Assembly (NCBI GenBank): GCA_015179045.1
Contig: WHUZ01000070.1
Location: 186,001 to 250,000, forward strand
Reading direction: 5' to 3'
Length of the DNA stretch: 64,000 nt
DNA from: Kalaharituber pfeilii
Lineage: Eukaryota > Ascomycota > Pezizomycetes > Pezizales > Pezizaceae
Position numbers and translations under genes: made by a program. The notes below the pieces were generated by a model. It had not been told where the DNA came from. It was given only the letters and a program-made list of their open reading frames with translations, and ran no database searches. Below are positions 52,968 to 62,873 of the stretch, in pieces. Each line of letters starts with the position of its first letter. Positions within the stretch are counted from its first letter, which is position 1.

Positions 52968-54010
52968 CCGGAAACCTCAGCCAGACACACAATACCTGAG
53001 AGGGTTGCTCATCCACCGAGATCCCCTTCCCATACACATCCACTCTTTCCACCCGCGCGATCTGACGTCAAATGAATGGGAAAACATAATTGGCAGAGAA
53101 GAGGACGAAGGCTGGATTAGCATATACACAGACGGCAGCCGCATGGACGGCATCACAGGTGCAGGGGTAGTACAACAGAACACAGACACAGACTCCTCCT
53201 TCTACCTCGGACATAGGAGCACGGTGAATGACGGCGAGCTGATAGCTATAAGCCACGCGATGGACACCCCGGGGAACTTCTGATACTCACGGACTCCAGG
53301 ACAGCAATAGCCAAACTGCAAAGCATAGCCAGAGGGGACCCAACCCCCGACGGTTCAGCACAAGCGGTCAGGGAGAAATGGGAAGCCAGAACCGCAAACG
53401 GAGATCACGACCTGGCCATCCTTTGGATCAAAGCACACGTCGGGATCTCAGGCAACACCAAAGCAGACAAGGCTGCGAAGGTCGGCACCGCCCTTCAATA
53501 CCAGGACGAAATCGTCACCGAGGCGGGCATACGAAAACAAATGAGAGCCTACAGAGCAGAGGAGAGAGATCGCCTGAAGCTCGCGTATCCACCACTACAA
53601 AGGCTAGGGAGAAGACATCTGACGGCCACCTTGGCAGGCATACTAGGAAACAAGGGGCTCAGGGAATGGAGGTACAAGATAGGGAAGGCAGACTCGCCCG
53701 AATGCCGATGGTGCGGACGGGCACCGGAAAACCTGAGCCATATCACGACGGCCTGCTCGGCATGGAAGAAAAGAATACCTGGAGGACTAGAGGACCTGAA
53801 AACGCCGCCGAAGACAAAGGGGAAGGAAGAGGGGGAGGAAGGGGACCTTTTGACGGAAATCTTGACATGGGCGGGGCAGGACTAGCGGAGTTATCATGCC
53901 AATGTTACTTTAATATTTCCTATTTTCTCACCTATATGTACTTACTTAAACCTCGCCATAGCCTTTCAGGCGGCATGCGAGTAATGATATTAAATAAATA
54001 ATAAAAAAAA
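52968..54010 (+). pseudogene. LINE-A ORF2 relic: RNase H and zinc knuckle, tail A
   Basis: Opens near TQYLRGLLIHRDPLPIHIHS, the linker before RNase H. It continues with YTDGSRMDGITGAG, VNDGELIAISHAM, a frameshift near 53280, then TDSRTAIAKLQ, LWIKAHVGISGNTKADKAAK, the knuckle CRWCGRAPENLSHITTAC and a stop at 53883-53885 after ILTWAGQD. Tail A (53951-53981, GCCT/AGGC inner stem) and an A-rich tail follow. Reading frames are otherwise open, so it is fairly young. Confidence 0.85.
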
Positions 54011-54025
54011 TAAAAACAATAAATT

Positions 54026-54482
54026 TTTTTTTTTTTTCGCTTTTCACGCGCTCCACCGGCCACCCACACTATGGTCGCGGTGAACCCATAACACCCCATG
54101 CCCCTAAGCCATCTAAGACGCCATATCTGACAGTCTTCTAGTAGGTGTTTTGTTATCTCTTCGGACTCACCACACCAGCGGCAATCCGAGCCATCTGTCT
54201 TCCCTATCTTATGTCGCCAGGCTCATAGTCCTTTTCCCCCCACTAGCTTTGTCACATGTTTTCTGGGTCCTTGTAGTGGTCGGTAGCTCAGCCCGAGTCT
54301 GTTCCTTTCTTGAGCTCTCAATTGTCTTGCGTGTTGTTTCATTCCGGCTTCAGTGGTGATCTCTTCTCATCAACCCGCACCATGCATGAGCAACGCGGGC
54401 AATACATGTACTTAGTTACTTTTGTTTTCGTGTCTTTAGATAAAACCTCGCCATAGCCCACAGGGCGGCATGCGAGTACTGA

Positions 54483-54513
<31 letters not shown>

Positions 54514-54828
54514 TAATCAGTGGTGATCTCGGGTTGATATTCCAGGTATGTGCCTATTTTGGCCACTTGGTCTGCTTCTTCGTTTCCCTTTATACCTCTG
54601 TGCCCCTTGATCCACAGTATTGCTAGATCCTGGTCTCCCCTGGTGATCCGTTTCTCCCAGGCCGTTCTGGCTTTCTGTGCCGCTCCTTCATGGGTGGAGT
54701 TGCCATTGGCGATGCTCCTCATTTTGGTTAATGCTACCTTGGAGTCGGTAAGTATTAGTACCTCTCCTTCTGTCCTGTCTAGAGCTTCGCTTATGGCTAT
54801 TAGTTCTGCATCGTTCACTGTGGCGTAG
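54026..54828 (-). pseudogene. LINE-A ORF2 relic, antisense, with internal poly(A)
   Basis: The minus strand encodes VNDAELIAISEALDRTEG, LILTDSKVALTK, ILWIKGHRGIKGNEEADQ, EAGMKQHARQLRAQERNRLG and a knuckle CRWCGESEEITKHLLEDC. It ends in a poly(A) run (T at 54026-54039 on plus) without tail A, suggesting priming from an internal A-run. It is interrupted by the insertion at 54351-54530. Confidence 0.8.
54351..54530 (+). mobile_element. ORF1-only element 3' UTR insertion
   Basis: CAGTGGTGATCTC at 54351-54363 and 54518-54530 flanks 154 bases. These include the ACCCGC/GCGGG hairpin, tail A and poly(A). It is inserted in antisense to the LINE-A relic. Confidence 0.85.
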
Positions 54829-55220
54829 GCGCGATGGCTGAGAAAAAAGGAGACCCTTGTCGAGGAGGGGAAGCTCGCCAGCTCGGTGGTAGTGTACCTC
54901 GAGGAACGTGTCGAACCTACATTGAGCAGAGTGAGGCTAGGAGGGAAATGGCTGAAGTCATGCGAATACGAATGGAACAGGAGACGGACTTGAGCCTCTA
55001 TTCTTTCCTTCAACCTATAATACAGAAATAGTCACAGGCAACGAAGGAGATGGATTTCATCTTTTCCTTTTGGTTACGTGGTATCATCTTACTTCCCTTC
55101 ACACCGGAGGGTCCGGGGATCTCTACTTAAATTCTTTCTTTCCTTTATTTTATATGCAACTAAATATCGCCATAGCCCTTAGGGCGGCACGCGATTAATG
55201 ATATAAAAAAAGAAAAAAAT
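54829..55220 (+). mobile_element. 5'-truncated ORF1-only element fragment
   Basis: CGATGGCTGAGAAAAAAGGA opens the conserved block (RWLRKKETLVEEGKLASS, VRLGGKWLKSCEYEWNRRR, stop at 54993-54995). A diverged 3' UTR and tail A in the ATCGC/GCGAT form (55169-55198) follow. No target duplication was identified. Confidence 0.75.
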
Positions 55221-55690
55221 GACTCCCTGTCTAATTTGAGACCTATTTCAGTTCTTTTTTTTTTTTTTTTTTTTTATATCAGTACTCGCATGCCGATATT
55301 TCAGTTCTGCTTCGACTTCTTTATGCATGGTATAGGAAGCGGGATATATCCAGGAATTTCGCTCCAGGTCTCGCGTAAACTACTACACCCGATAACTCGT
55401 TCATGGTACACTGCCTAATTCAGAGGACCTGTACTCTTGACTGCTCCTTGTGTGTATTGCTTGCGAACTTGAAGAAGGCTTTCGAGTTGGTGGATCGCGA
55501 CATACTGTTTGGTTTGTTGATATGATGACTGCAGGAACATGGGGGTTGCATGTGAACGTCTTGAAAACCCTATACGAATTAGTAATTACACAGGCCTCAG
55601 CTAAGGTGCATGGGCATTTTTATATCTTTCGTTGTAGTCCCCAGGGCGGTATACGAGATATGATATTTAAAAGATAAAAAAAAAGGGGGC
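55221..55690 (+). pseudogene. LINE-D RT relic, second copy
   Basis: Homologous to 28850-29275: SLSNLRPISVL, LANLKKAFELVDRDILFG, and the GTCCCCAGGGCGGTATACGAG end. Internal deletions and a micro-insertion (55256-55296) break it. Confidence 0.7.
55244..55308 (-). mobile_element. Tail-A micro-insertion with known empty site
   Basis: TATTTCAGTTCT at 55244-55255 and 55297-55308 flanks a poly(T) plus 21 bases of reversed tail A (ATATCAGTACTCGCATGCCG). The paralogous copy near 28868 has the uninterrupted target CCTATTTCAGTTCTGCTTCG. Confidence 0.85.
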
Positions 55691-56262
55691 GTTTTTCGGA
55701 GTGCTTCAACATACTGATTGGTGTTCAGGGAGCCACTTTTATTATCTACACCAGCCAGCTAGACCTTGCTAACCCTGCTGACCCTGATGCCCCCTTTCTA
55801 CTCCCTGCTGTTGCCGTTACCTGCTTGACGTTTGTAGAGGGCTTATCTTTTCTCCCACGTACTCCGCCGGAATTGCAGCCAGAGATTTGATCAGTTGTCA
55901 GCTTTTTTATGCTGACTGACACATTATTCAAGTTGTGTCCGAAGCTAAGACAGTATACATGTCCTTTGATCCTGATGTGCCTCCTCCTTATTATACCACT
56001 GCATGGGTAGAAGAAGTTACCCGTAATGGATATCTGATAGTGAGTGATCTACATTGGGATTAACGGCAGCACATGGATAGCTAAAGCCTTACAAGCCATT
56101 ATATCTTTGACGGTGCTGCGGAAAAGAATGAGAAATCCTGTGAAAGAATCACACGTTTGAGCAGAGGAGGATAGACCATTATAGACGGTAACCCGTACAA
56201 TCAGTCCCTGAGAACTACCAATGGACCCAGGGATGGCTCATGCAAATCTTGCATATATATTA
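55691..56262 (+). repeat. Second copy of the 29.3-30.9 kb duplicated segment
   Basis: It carries the uninserted target TACTCCCTGCTGTTGC (55799-55814) and the VSEAKTVYMSF block. It lacks all four retro-insertions found in the other copy. Confidence 0.8.
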
Positions 56263-56506
56263 TTGTACCGTGTTGCAGGGTGGATAGGTGCATAGGGTAA
56301 ACGTCGGAATACATGAAATGATCTCTCTTCATAGAGAGGTCGTCTTAGGCATGACAGAGGAAGTGAAGCAGAAGCAGTTGGAGGCCATTAATACAGCACT
56401 TCGGGCACTGGAGAAAGGAGAGAATAAAAGAATGTTCCGGGTCGTAGGTACAAAAGAGAATGCTCAGATCTCAAGGTACGAAAGAAAGTGGCGTGTCATT
56501 GAGGCT

Positions 56507-56509
<3 letters not shown>

Positions 56510-56543
<34 letters not shown>

Positions 56544-56960
56544 TCATTGCTCGCTTGCCGCCTGTCAGGCTATGGCGAGGTATTGGGATAAGTACATGGA
56601 TGAGATATAGAGGTGTAGGGAAAAGGAAAAGGAAATAAGAAATATGACTAAGATAAAAGCTACCACTGCATCCTCCCTCCGTCCTCCCCCAACATCTCCA
56701 TCAGACACTGGAGTTGATCTCCCTCTCCTTCTCTCGGTTTTGGGGGCTGCCGGATAGCTGCCATACCCCCAGGGCATCTCTTCTTCCATACCCTGCACTC
56801 CTCCAGTAGGTGTGTGGTCGTCTCCTCCGCCTCCCCTGTGAACCGCCTTACCGCTGCGAACTGCTGAACCGTCGCCTGCCGCCTCCTGCCTGCCTGCGCT
56901 CTGTAGATCGCCGTCATCCACGGGCTCTAGACCACGACTGCCGTTACACAATAGTAACAA
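56510..56960 (-). pseudogene. LINE-A-like ORF2 C-terminus with tail A, antisense
   Basis: Poly(T) at about 56512-56540, reversed tail A with GCCTGACAGGC inner stem, then minus-strand EAEETTTHLLEECRVWKKR, MAAIRQPPKPREGEGDQ and LMEMLGED. The knuckle cysteines upstream are lost. Confidence 0.7.
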
Positions 56961-58117
56961 AAGGCAAAGGAGGCAGCAAAGAAAGCGAAGGAAGCTCTAC
57001 AAAAGGGCAAAAAAGCAGCACAAGCCCAACGGGTTGCTGGTCGTCAAGAAAGCCATTGATTCCCATGTGTGATATGATTCTTCTCTATTTGAGATCATTT
57101 TCTTTTGTTTTTTTGGCTCTCTAACATATGTTGCTTCTTGCTCTCTTGGATATCACTATAGGCTTTCATTTAATTGCAATAGCGCTTTGGTCTTTCCCAT
57201 ACCATCTTAATCTTCGGTATATACACATTACTTAAGCTTCCTCATCGGGTAGTCACTTCTTGATGAAAACAACATGCCGCTTTACTATTATTGCCAAGCA
57301 CAGGCATCGGATTTTGGTCATGCTGACAACACCAGGCTGAGTGGAAACGTGGTGTTGTGAATTGCCTTTGTTTCCTTCCCTCATTTTTTGCTGTTCTAAG
57401 TTGCTAGAAAGGATTTAAAAAAATAGTACATTGAAGGCAGGATGTTGTACATACATAGAAGGGCCTTCGCCAAGTATCCAATTGCGGCATGCACTGCCGC
57501 ATCCTTCGGAAAGTCAGGTGACGTCAATGCGGCCGGTGAAATAATCTGTGGCCAAGTTATTTGGGACAATAGATTGATACTTACAGGAATGAGCACCACA
57601 AGGAATCATGCTTGACGTGAGCCAATTATGGAGAATTAACAATACTACCGCCGGTTGACTTTATCACGTTTATGTTTGATAAGTCGGCCTTGTCTGAGCG
57701 CTTGGCATGCATTTTCCAGTATCACCAGTACCTGTTCTGGTCCGATTGCGAATCCTGTCCCCTCGCGAATACTGTAAAACCTGCTCGCGCTCGCATGTGG
57801 AAGGTTTTCCTCACAAATAGTGGAGTTTTCGCACAGTGATTCTGATTCTTTTCTACCATGCATACTTTTTTGTTTTATTTTTTTATACCTGCATATTGGC
57901 TGCGAGCACCATGATGCCAGCTGTCCAGTTGGCGGTTCCCGTTCTCCCGTGACTGTGGCGCATTGCTTTGTAGTTGCGAACCTCGTGAGCTTCTGTGATA
58001 CCGATAGGATTCATGAAGGCTACAGAGCTGGCCACCAGGCGAGGTCGGTGCAGCGTTCTCTCTCTCAGGTAATTTGTCGGCCAGCCCAAGAACGCTAGAT
58101 TACAGGACCTACTGTAG
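56961..58117. other. Mostly unassigned DNA
   Basis: A short Lys/Ala-rich reading (AKEAAKKAKEALQKGKKAAQ) at about 56967-57030 is compatible with the C-terminus of a pogo-type transposase but too short to assign. A family-E fragment lies at 57950-58060. Nothing else was recognised. Confidence 0.35.
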
Positions 58118-58160
58118 ATGCAGACTCATTTTTTTTTTTTTTTTATCAATGCAGACTCAT
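58118..58160 (-). mobile_element. Four-base plus poly(A) micro-insertion
   Basis: ATGCAGACTCAT at 58118-58129 and 58149-58160 encloses a T-run and ATCA. On the minus strand this is TGAT (the last bases of tail A) plus poly(A). Confidence 0.8.
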
Positions 58161-58425
58161 GATAATTCACTGTTCACCACATTTGCTTAACGTCTGGAAC
58201 CTCTGCCAGCTCAAGCGGTAGCCACTTCAGCTTTTTTTTTTTTTTTTTTTTTATCTCACATAACCCCGCTTGCAGCTGTTCGCCATGGCAGGGTCCCTGG
58301 ACCGAAGTCCTTATGGCCCAAAGACAGGCATCTAAAAACAAACAACTCACTATATACACTGACATTCAAAAGGGAATAGAGGAAATAAAACCCATGAGAC
58401 AACCCGCTCCTCCAAAAATGAAAGA

Positions 58426-59379
58426 TTACGTCGTCAAGTCCATTTCCTCCACGTCCCTCCTCTTCCCCTTTCTGTCCACCTTTGAATTTCTGTCCCAGTC
58501 ATACAGGCACGAATCGTACCACTTGCCTGACAACCTTACCTTCGCTGGTGTTTGGCTATCCGATTCCACCTCCCCCTCCAGGTAGATGACAACCGAGCTA
58601 GCCTTCTTTCCCTCCCTCCTCTCTTTCTTCACCAACCATCTTGCCGCAACAATCTTTCCCATCCAGGGGTTCGCAGTCTCCATCCAATCTCTTACTTTCC
58701 CGAGTTTCTTTGTCACCGCAATTCCATGCACTACAATGGCACGACCGGATTGCGGGAGTGTCCTTTCCTTTGGGATTGGCTTCAGAGATGGTGTTGGAGA
58801 TGGTTTTTTGGACGTTTCCTGCTTGGGGGGACTGGTACTCTGTCCCCTTTTTGCTTTTTTGGATCGGGAAGCGGTGGACTTTGTTCGGCTTTCTGGTGGC
58901 GGCGCTGAAGGTGGGTCCGATTTGTTCCCTTTCGGGAGTGTGCTTGGCGGAATGTTTTGGGAGATGACTGCTGCATAAGATAGCTTTGGTGGTATCTCCG
59001 GATCAGTCTGTGTTTCTCCTTCCTTCACAAAATTTTTTGCCATGATGTTCCTGTGAAATGTCGTGCAATCAAAACCTCCCACCCTTACTGCAACACGGTT
59101 AAGACACACATGCACCCGGCGAATCTGGTAAAGGAACCTGTCTGTTGGCTCGAAGTTAGGTCTTTTCATTTGGTCTTCTATACAAGAATCTATGTGTTGT
59201 ATGACGTCTCCCATTGCATCAAGCATGTCGGACATATTGACTCCGCCGAGCCGTTCGCCGATAGACTTGTGCACCAGGGCCTCGAGACGGGTGCTCTTGG
59301 CAGGCACTGTTTTGGCACCTGTATTTGTGTTTTTCGGTGCTGGACTGCCCAGTGCCATGAATCTATTGGTTCGATCCAT
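58426..59379 (-). CDS. LINE-type ORF1 protein of the tail-B element
   Basis: A 317-codon intact frame from ATG 59379. The N-terminus (residues 1-125) differs from the tail-A family and has MLDAMGDVIQHID and FLYQIRRVHVCLNRVAVRV, which look helical. The middle is a Ser/Pro/Lys-rich linker with a basic SRSKKAKRG patch. The C-terminal block is shared: IVVHGIAVTKKLGKVRDW, AARWLVKKE, EGKKASSVVIYLEGE and KVRLSGKWYDSCLYDWDR. Length is comparable with the 376-codon copy 2, but the SPIT repeats are absent. It is the only uninterrupted ORF1 in the window. Confidence 0.8.
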   Translation of the reverse strand: MDRTNRFMALGSPAPKNTNTGAKTVPAKSTRLEALVHKSIGERLGGVNMSDMLDAMGDVIQHIDSCIEDQMKRPNFEPTDRFLYQIRRVHVCLNRVAVRVGGFDCTTFHRNIMAKNFVKEGETQTDPEIPPKLSYAAVISQNIPPSTLPKGNKSDPPSAPPPESRTKSTASRSKKAKRGQSTSPPKQETSKKPSPTPSLKPIPKERTLPQSGRAIVVHGIAVTKKLGKVRDWMETANPWMGKIVAARWLVKKERREGKKASSVVIYLEGEVESDSQTPAKVRLSGKWYDSCLYDWDRNSKVDRKGKRRDVEEMDLTT

Positions 59380-59599
59380 GGTGGAGTGCCAAGAAGACAG
59401 GGGCTGAGGTGTGCTGGCAACGGAGTGGGAGCTGAAAGATTCCTCAAGACTTCACCCCAAGGGGGAAACTTGAGGACTTCGATATTTTGGAATAAAAATT
59501 AGATCAAAAGACTCAGCGGGCTGAGAACTTTCGATCTGTGTAGGTTTCGCTGTGGGGGGCATTGTGGTTGCGGAGTCCCTTCCAAACGCTCGTCCTGTC

Positions 59600-59701
59600 G
59601 AAGTGGTTGTCTTTTTTCTAATAAAAACCCTCGCCATAGCCCTTAGGGCGGCAAGCGAGTATTGATATAAAAAAAAAAAAAAAAAAAAAGAAGTGGTTGT
59701 C
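59600..59701 (+). mobile_element. Tail-A insertion in the 5' UTR of copy 3
   Basis: GAAGTGGTTGTC at 59600-59611 and 59690-59701. The insert has the last 3' UTR bases (CTAATAAAAAC), tail A and poly(A). Confidence 0.85.
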
Positions 59702-59719
59702 GCGCGAGCCACTTCAGCT

Positions 59720-60150
59720 TTGTGTCATTGTTGCTGAGGTTCTGGCGTAGTGCTTCCATTCTTTGACCATGTCCCTCCTCAACGGCAGCCATTTCTTGCT
59801 GCCAACGAGGTGCAGCCTCCAGCACTGCGGTCATGGTCCTGGCTTCTTCCTTTTGAGCTTCTAGAGATCAGCCACCCGCTTGCTCAAGCCGTCCCCCATT
59901 GATGGCACCTCGTTCCACCAGAAAGCTCTTTATCCCGAAAATCTTAACCACTGAAATGCTACGGGTATTTCTCTTATTGCAGCTATATCTACCCTTAGGT
60001 CCTCTATATTAGACATAGCGAGGATTATGATTTGCGGTGTAGCTAGAGGACGGGGACTGTGATCGAGCCTGTACAGTACTGTGATTCTTCCCCTGACTTG
60101 CCCTTCATACCCACGGACGAGGAATGCTTCTGCCGGGAGTACGCTACAAT
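59720..60150 (-). pseudogene. Family-E coiled-coil fragment
   Basis: The minus strand reads MTAVLEAAPRWQQEMAAVEE, GHGQRMEALRQNLSNN and DTKLKW, then is cut by the tail-B element. It resumes at 58219 downward as LPLELAEVPDVKQMW. The pattern is of a charged coiled coil. Related pieces at 27700-28195 mark it as a dispersed repeat. It may be the ORF1 of an unrecognised LINE. Confidence 0.45.
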
Positions 60151-60459
60151 TCAAGCACTTGCTTAGCAGCTTAGGGGGGACCCCTATGCACCACTGTCAC
60201 CCCCAGAGCTTGAGGCGTCGAAGGCACCGGATCTCCTGAAGTAGGCACGACCCAATAGAGCCTTACATCTCGCATATTGTAAATACTCAGGTGTCTCATG
60301 AAGTCTTGGTAAATTCTTTCAATGTCCAGCTGCACTGCAGCTGCTTTGAATTTGAGTAGAGGAGCAGAAAGGCAGCGTTGCAGTCCCTAACGGCGTCTAT
60401 TCCAGCTGCAGGCGAGATGTACATCCAGTTGTCATAGGCTCATAGCCAGCAAGAGTAAG
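60151..60459. other. Unassigned DNA
   Basis: No gene recognised. Confidence 0.35.
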
Positions 60460-60467
60460 AGAGCCGC

Positions 60468-60667
60468 TAGCCTCGTCCCCAGGCGGTTGTAGAAGCCTGA
60501 GATTAGCTAAATCGGGTGATCACGTGAGTGCCAAGAACTGTAAATACAATAAAAACTGTCATTTAAATGGTTGTATATTTAAAGGACATATTTACAGTTC
60601 TTGGTACTCACGTGATCACCCGATTAGCTAATCTCAGGCTTCTACAACCGCCTGGGGACGAGGCTAG
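60468..60667. mobile_element. hAT-like foldback MITE, 200 bp
   Basis: Arms of about 79 bases (TAGCCTCGTCCCCAGGCGG...) face each other across a roughly 40-base AT-rich loop. AGAGCCGC at 60460-60467 and 60668-60675 is an exact 8 bp duplication. The RNA would be a near-perfect hairpin. Confidence 0.85.
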
Positions 60668-60675
60668 AGAGCCGC

Positions 60676-61547
60676 AAGGTCAACAAATACGCATCCAAGG
60701 TATAGAGTATCGGCAGTGGAGAGAAGTCAAAAAGTAAGAAATGCAGGTCACGATGGGTGGGTCTGTGGAAGAGGAGAACAGAGGGTGATTGATAGATGAA
60801 AGGGTGCGAGTCGACGGTGGAGGCGCCGGGGCCCTAGACGAGACTTCCCAATCTGGAAAGTCATTCTCGCACAGTAACTCCGTCGTACCAGCAGCGCCAC
60901 GCCATTCCTCCCGTTCTCAAATAGTAGCTTTTCGCTCCGGACGAGGCAGGGTGGAGAGCGGCGGCGAGGCAGGGTGAAGAACGTTCATATGGCAAGGCAG
61001 GCCGTTGCAATAGAACTGCTCAAGGTCATATTATTCCCTAGTCTTAGTCTCATGCCATCTTTAGTCTTGGAGCTAGACGCTAACTGATTACGCTGACTAT
61101 TGCTCCCTTCATACGACCAATGCTAGTGATATTGCACTTCTAACCCCTTTCTTTTTTTTTTTTTTTTAAATATTTCGGCGCTCGCGCAATTTTGGGGGAA
61201 TATCCACCCCAAAAAGAGACCAACGCCGGCTGTCAACTACCTGGGTACCAGGTTCTACGTTTTATTCTCCTTTTCCCCTCAAAGCACACGATGCACGCAG
61301 CATCGGTATAAGATACTTGATAAGCAACGACCAGGATGCTCAGACACCATCCAGTGGGGCCGCATTAGGACATGAATCCATTCCTACTGCTCTTGGGTAT
61401 CTGTTTTCTTCAAAGCGGATATCAACACAATAATAAGCTGTTGGCGACATATGTAGGCGTATTTGGCAAGAAATTGGACAAATGCAAGTCAAGCGCGCAA
61501 ATGCATGATATGCGCAAAGGAAACACATGCACTCCCTCCGGACAAAG
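60676..61547. other. Unassigned DNA
   Basis: Short ORFs without family features; a T-run at about 61150-61168 without recognised tail. Confidence 0.35.
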
Positions 61548-61830
61548 ATGGTGCGCATGTCACCTGGCAGTCCTGGGAGGACCTAGAGGAGAAAGGGTGG
61601 AAGCAAGAAGGTGTGGAGGGCGACCCGGTCGAGTACTGGTTTGCCTGCCTCGATCTGGGGTAGCCGGGGACGGAGAGCACTGGGTGCTCAAGGTGCGCAT
61701 GTAGATTCCGTAGTTAGTTGTTCCAAACCTGGCCCGGGTATACTGGCCCGGGTATATGGGTCCCTGCCATAGGCTGGTAGCCTGTATGCGGGGTTACGTG
61801 AATATAAAAAAAAAAAAAAAAAAAATCGAG
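61548..61830 (+). mobile_element. LINE-C 3' end (tail C)
   Basis: Nearly identical to 25213-25488: HVTWQSWEDLEEKGWKQEG, stop, 3' UTR and tail C. There are about four substitutions plus a 14-base tandem duplication (TACTGGCCCGGGTA) in the 3' UTR. Target duplication not found. Confidence 0.8.
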
Positions 61831-61839
61831 TGCGTGAAG

Positions 61840-61918
61840 TCAAAATCGGTTTTTTTTTTTTTTTTTATTTCATTAATCGCATGCCGCCTCGAAGGCTATG
61901 GCGATATCAAAATCGGTT
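61840..61918 (-). mobile_element. Tail-A insertion
   Basis: TCAAAATCGGTT at 61840-61851 and 61907-61918 flanks poly(T) and reversed tail A. Both stems are substituted in a compensated way (ATCGC/GCGAT and GCCT/AGGC). Confidence 0.85.
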
Positions 61919-61928
61919 GAACTCCATG

Positions 61929-62023
61929 GAAGGTCTGGCTACCTGCTACTTTTCTTTTTTTTTTTAATTCACGTAACCACGCATACAGGCTACCAGCCTA
62001 TGGCAGGGAGAAGGTCTGGCTAC
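61929..62023 (-). mobile_element. Tail-C insertion
   Basis: GAAGGTCTGGCTAC at 61929-61942 and 62010-62023 flanks a T-rich run and reversed tail C (ACAGGCTACCAGCCTATGGC). Confidence 0.85.
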
Positions 62024-62036
62024 GAGACTAATGGAT

Positions 62037-62120
62037 CCAATGACCAGGAATATTTTTTTTTTTTTAATATCACGTGACCCCGCATGCAGCTATTCGCCAT
62101 GGCAGGGCCAATGACCAGGA
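62037..62120 (-). mobile_element. Tail-B insertion
   Basis: CCAATGACCAGGA at 62037-62049 and 62108-62120 flanks poly(T) and reversed tail B (CACGTGACCCCGCATGCAGC). Confidence 0.85.
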
Positions 62121-62339
62121 TGAGGAGGGTCTGAGAGCATTGTTTGTCGATCAACATAACCTCCATTAGTAAGCAAGTACCTTGAACGATACGTATAAAT
62201 GATACGTAGATACACAAAGTCCCTACCAATGCGTGCATAATTCTTTTGCAAGTGGTATTTGCTCCTGCATACATATAACAGCAATACTATACTTATCAAT
62301 ACAACTCAGCAATTCTACAACTACGCCAGCCTAAAAAAC

Positions 62340-62603
62340 ACGGTATGAAAAAGGAGAACTGGGAGCATATTAAAAATGATTGTCAGACATGGAAAAGAAA
62401 GATCACAAAAGGGGCGGAGGGAATAAGACAGACCGATAAAAACACGAACTTATTGGAGATTCTGGAGTGGGCAGGGGAGGAGTAGAGGTTCTTTAATTTC
62501 CTGTCATCATATATTCTTACCATGTATTTAAACATCGCCATAGCCCCCAGGGCGGCAAGCGATTAATGAAATGAAAAAAAAAAAAAAAAAACGGTATGAA
62601 AAA
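62340..62603 (+). mobile_element. LINE-A ORF2 C-terminus insertion (tail A)
   Basis: ACGGTATGAAAAA at 62340-62352 and 62591-62603. The insert encodes HIKNDCQTWKRKITKGAEG and LLEILEWAGEE to a stop, then tail A in the ATCGC/GCGAT form and poly(A). Confidence 0.85.
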
Positions 62604-62770
62604 AATATATTTGAACATATTATGAAGACATTAATTTCCTCTGCTTTGAAAAACATATAATCGGCTCTCCAAGTACAACAGTCGCGTCGTACATGCGATA
62701 TTGTCAAAGAGAAGGTCAATAATTAGCTGTTCTCACCTGTCATCTGTTCCAAACACCTAAAGTCAGGCTA

Positions 62771-62854
62771 GTATGATTACACTTTTTTTTTTTTTTTTTG
62801 TATCACGTGACCCCGGAAGCGGCTGTTCGCCATGTCAGGGCGTATGCTTACACT
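62771..62854 (-). mobile_element. Tail-B insertion
   Basis: GTATGATTACACT at 62771-62783 and GTATGCTTACACT at 62842-62854 (one mismatch) flank poly(T) and a reversed, slightly diverged tail B. It lies about 20 bases 3' of the ankyrin gene's stop codon. Confidence 0.8.
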
Positions 62855-62873
62855 AAAACAGTGTACCTGTACT

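Larger units (their letters stand above)
58220..59719 (-). mobile_element. Full-length ORF1-only non-LTR element, copy 3 (tail B)
   Basis: AGCCACTTCAGCT at 58220-58232 and 59707-59719 is the target duplication. On the minus strand the 5' UTR (GACGAGCGTTTGGAAG, AGATCGAAAG) matches copies 1 and 2. One ORF follows, then a different 3' UTR and tail B with poly(A). There is no ORF2. A tail-A insertion interrupts the 5' UTR. Same kind of element, different tail: it presumably depends on a different LINE. Confidence 0.85.
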
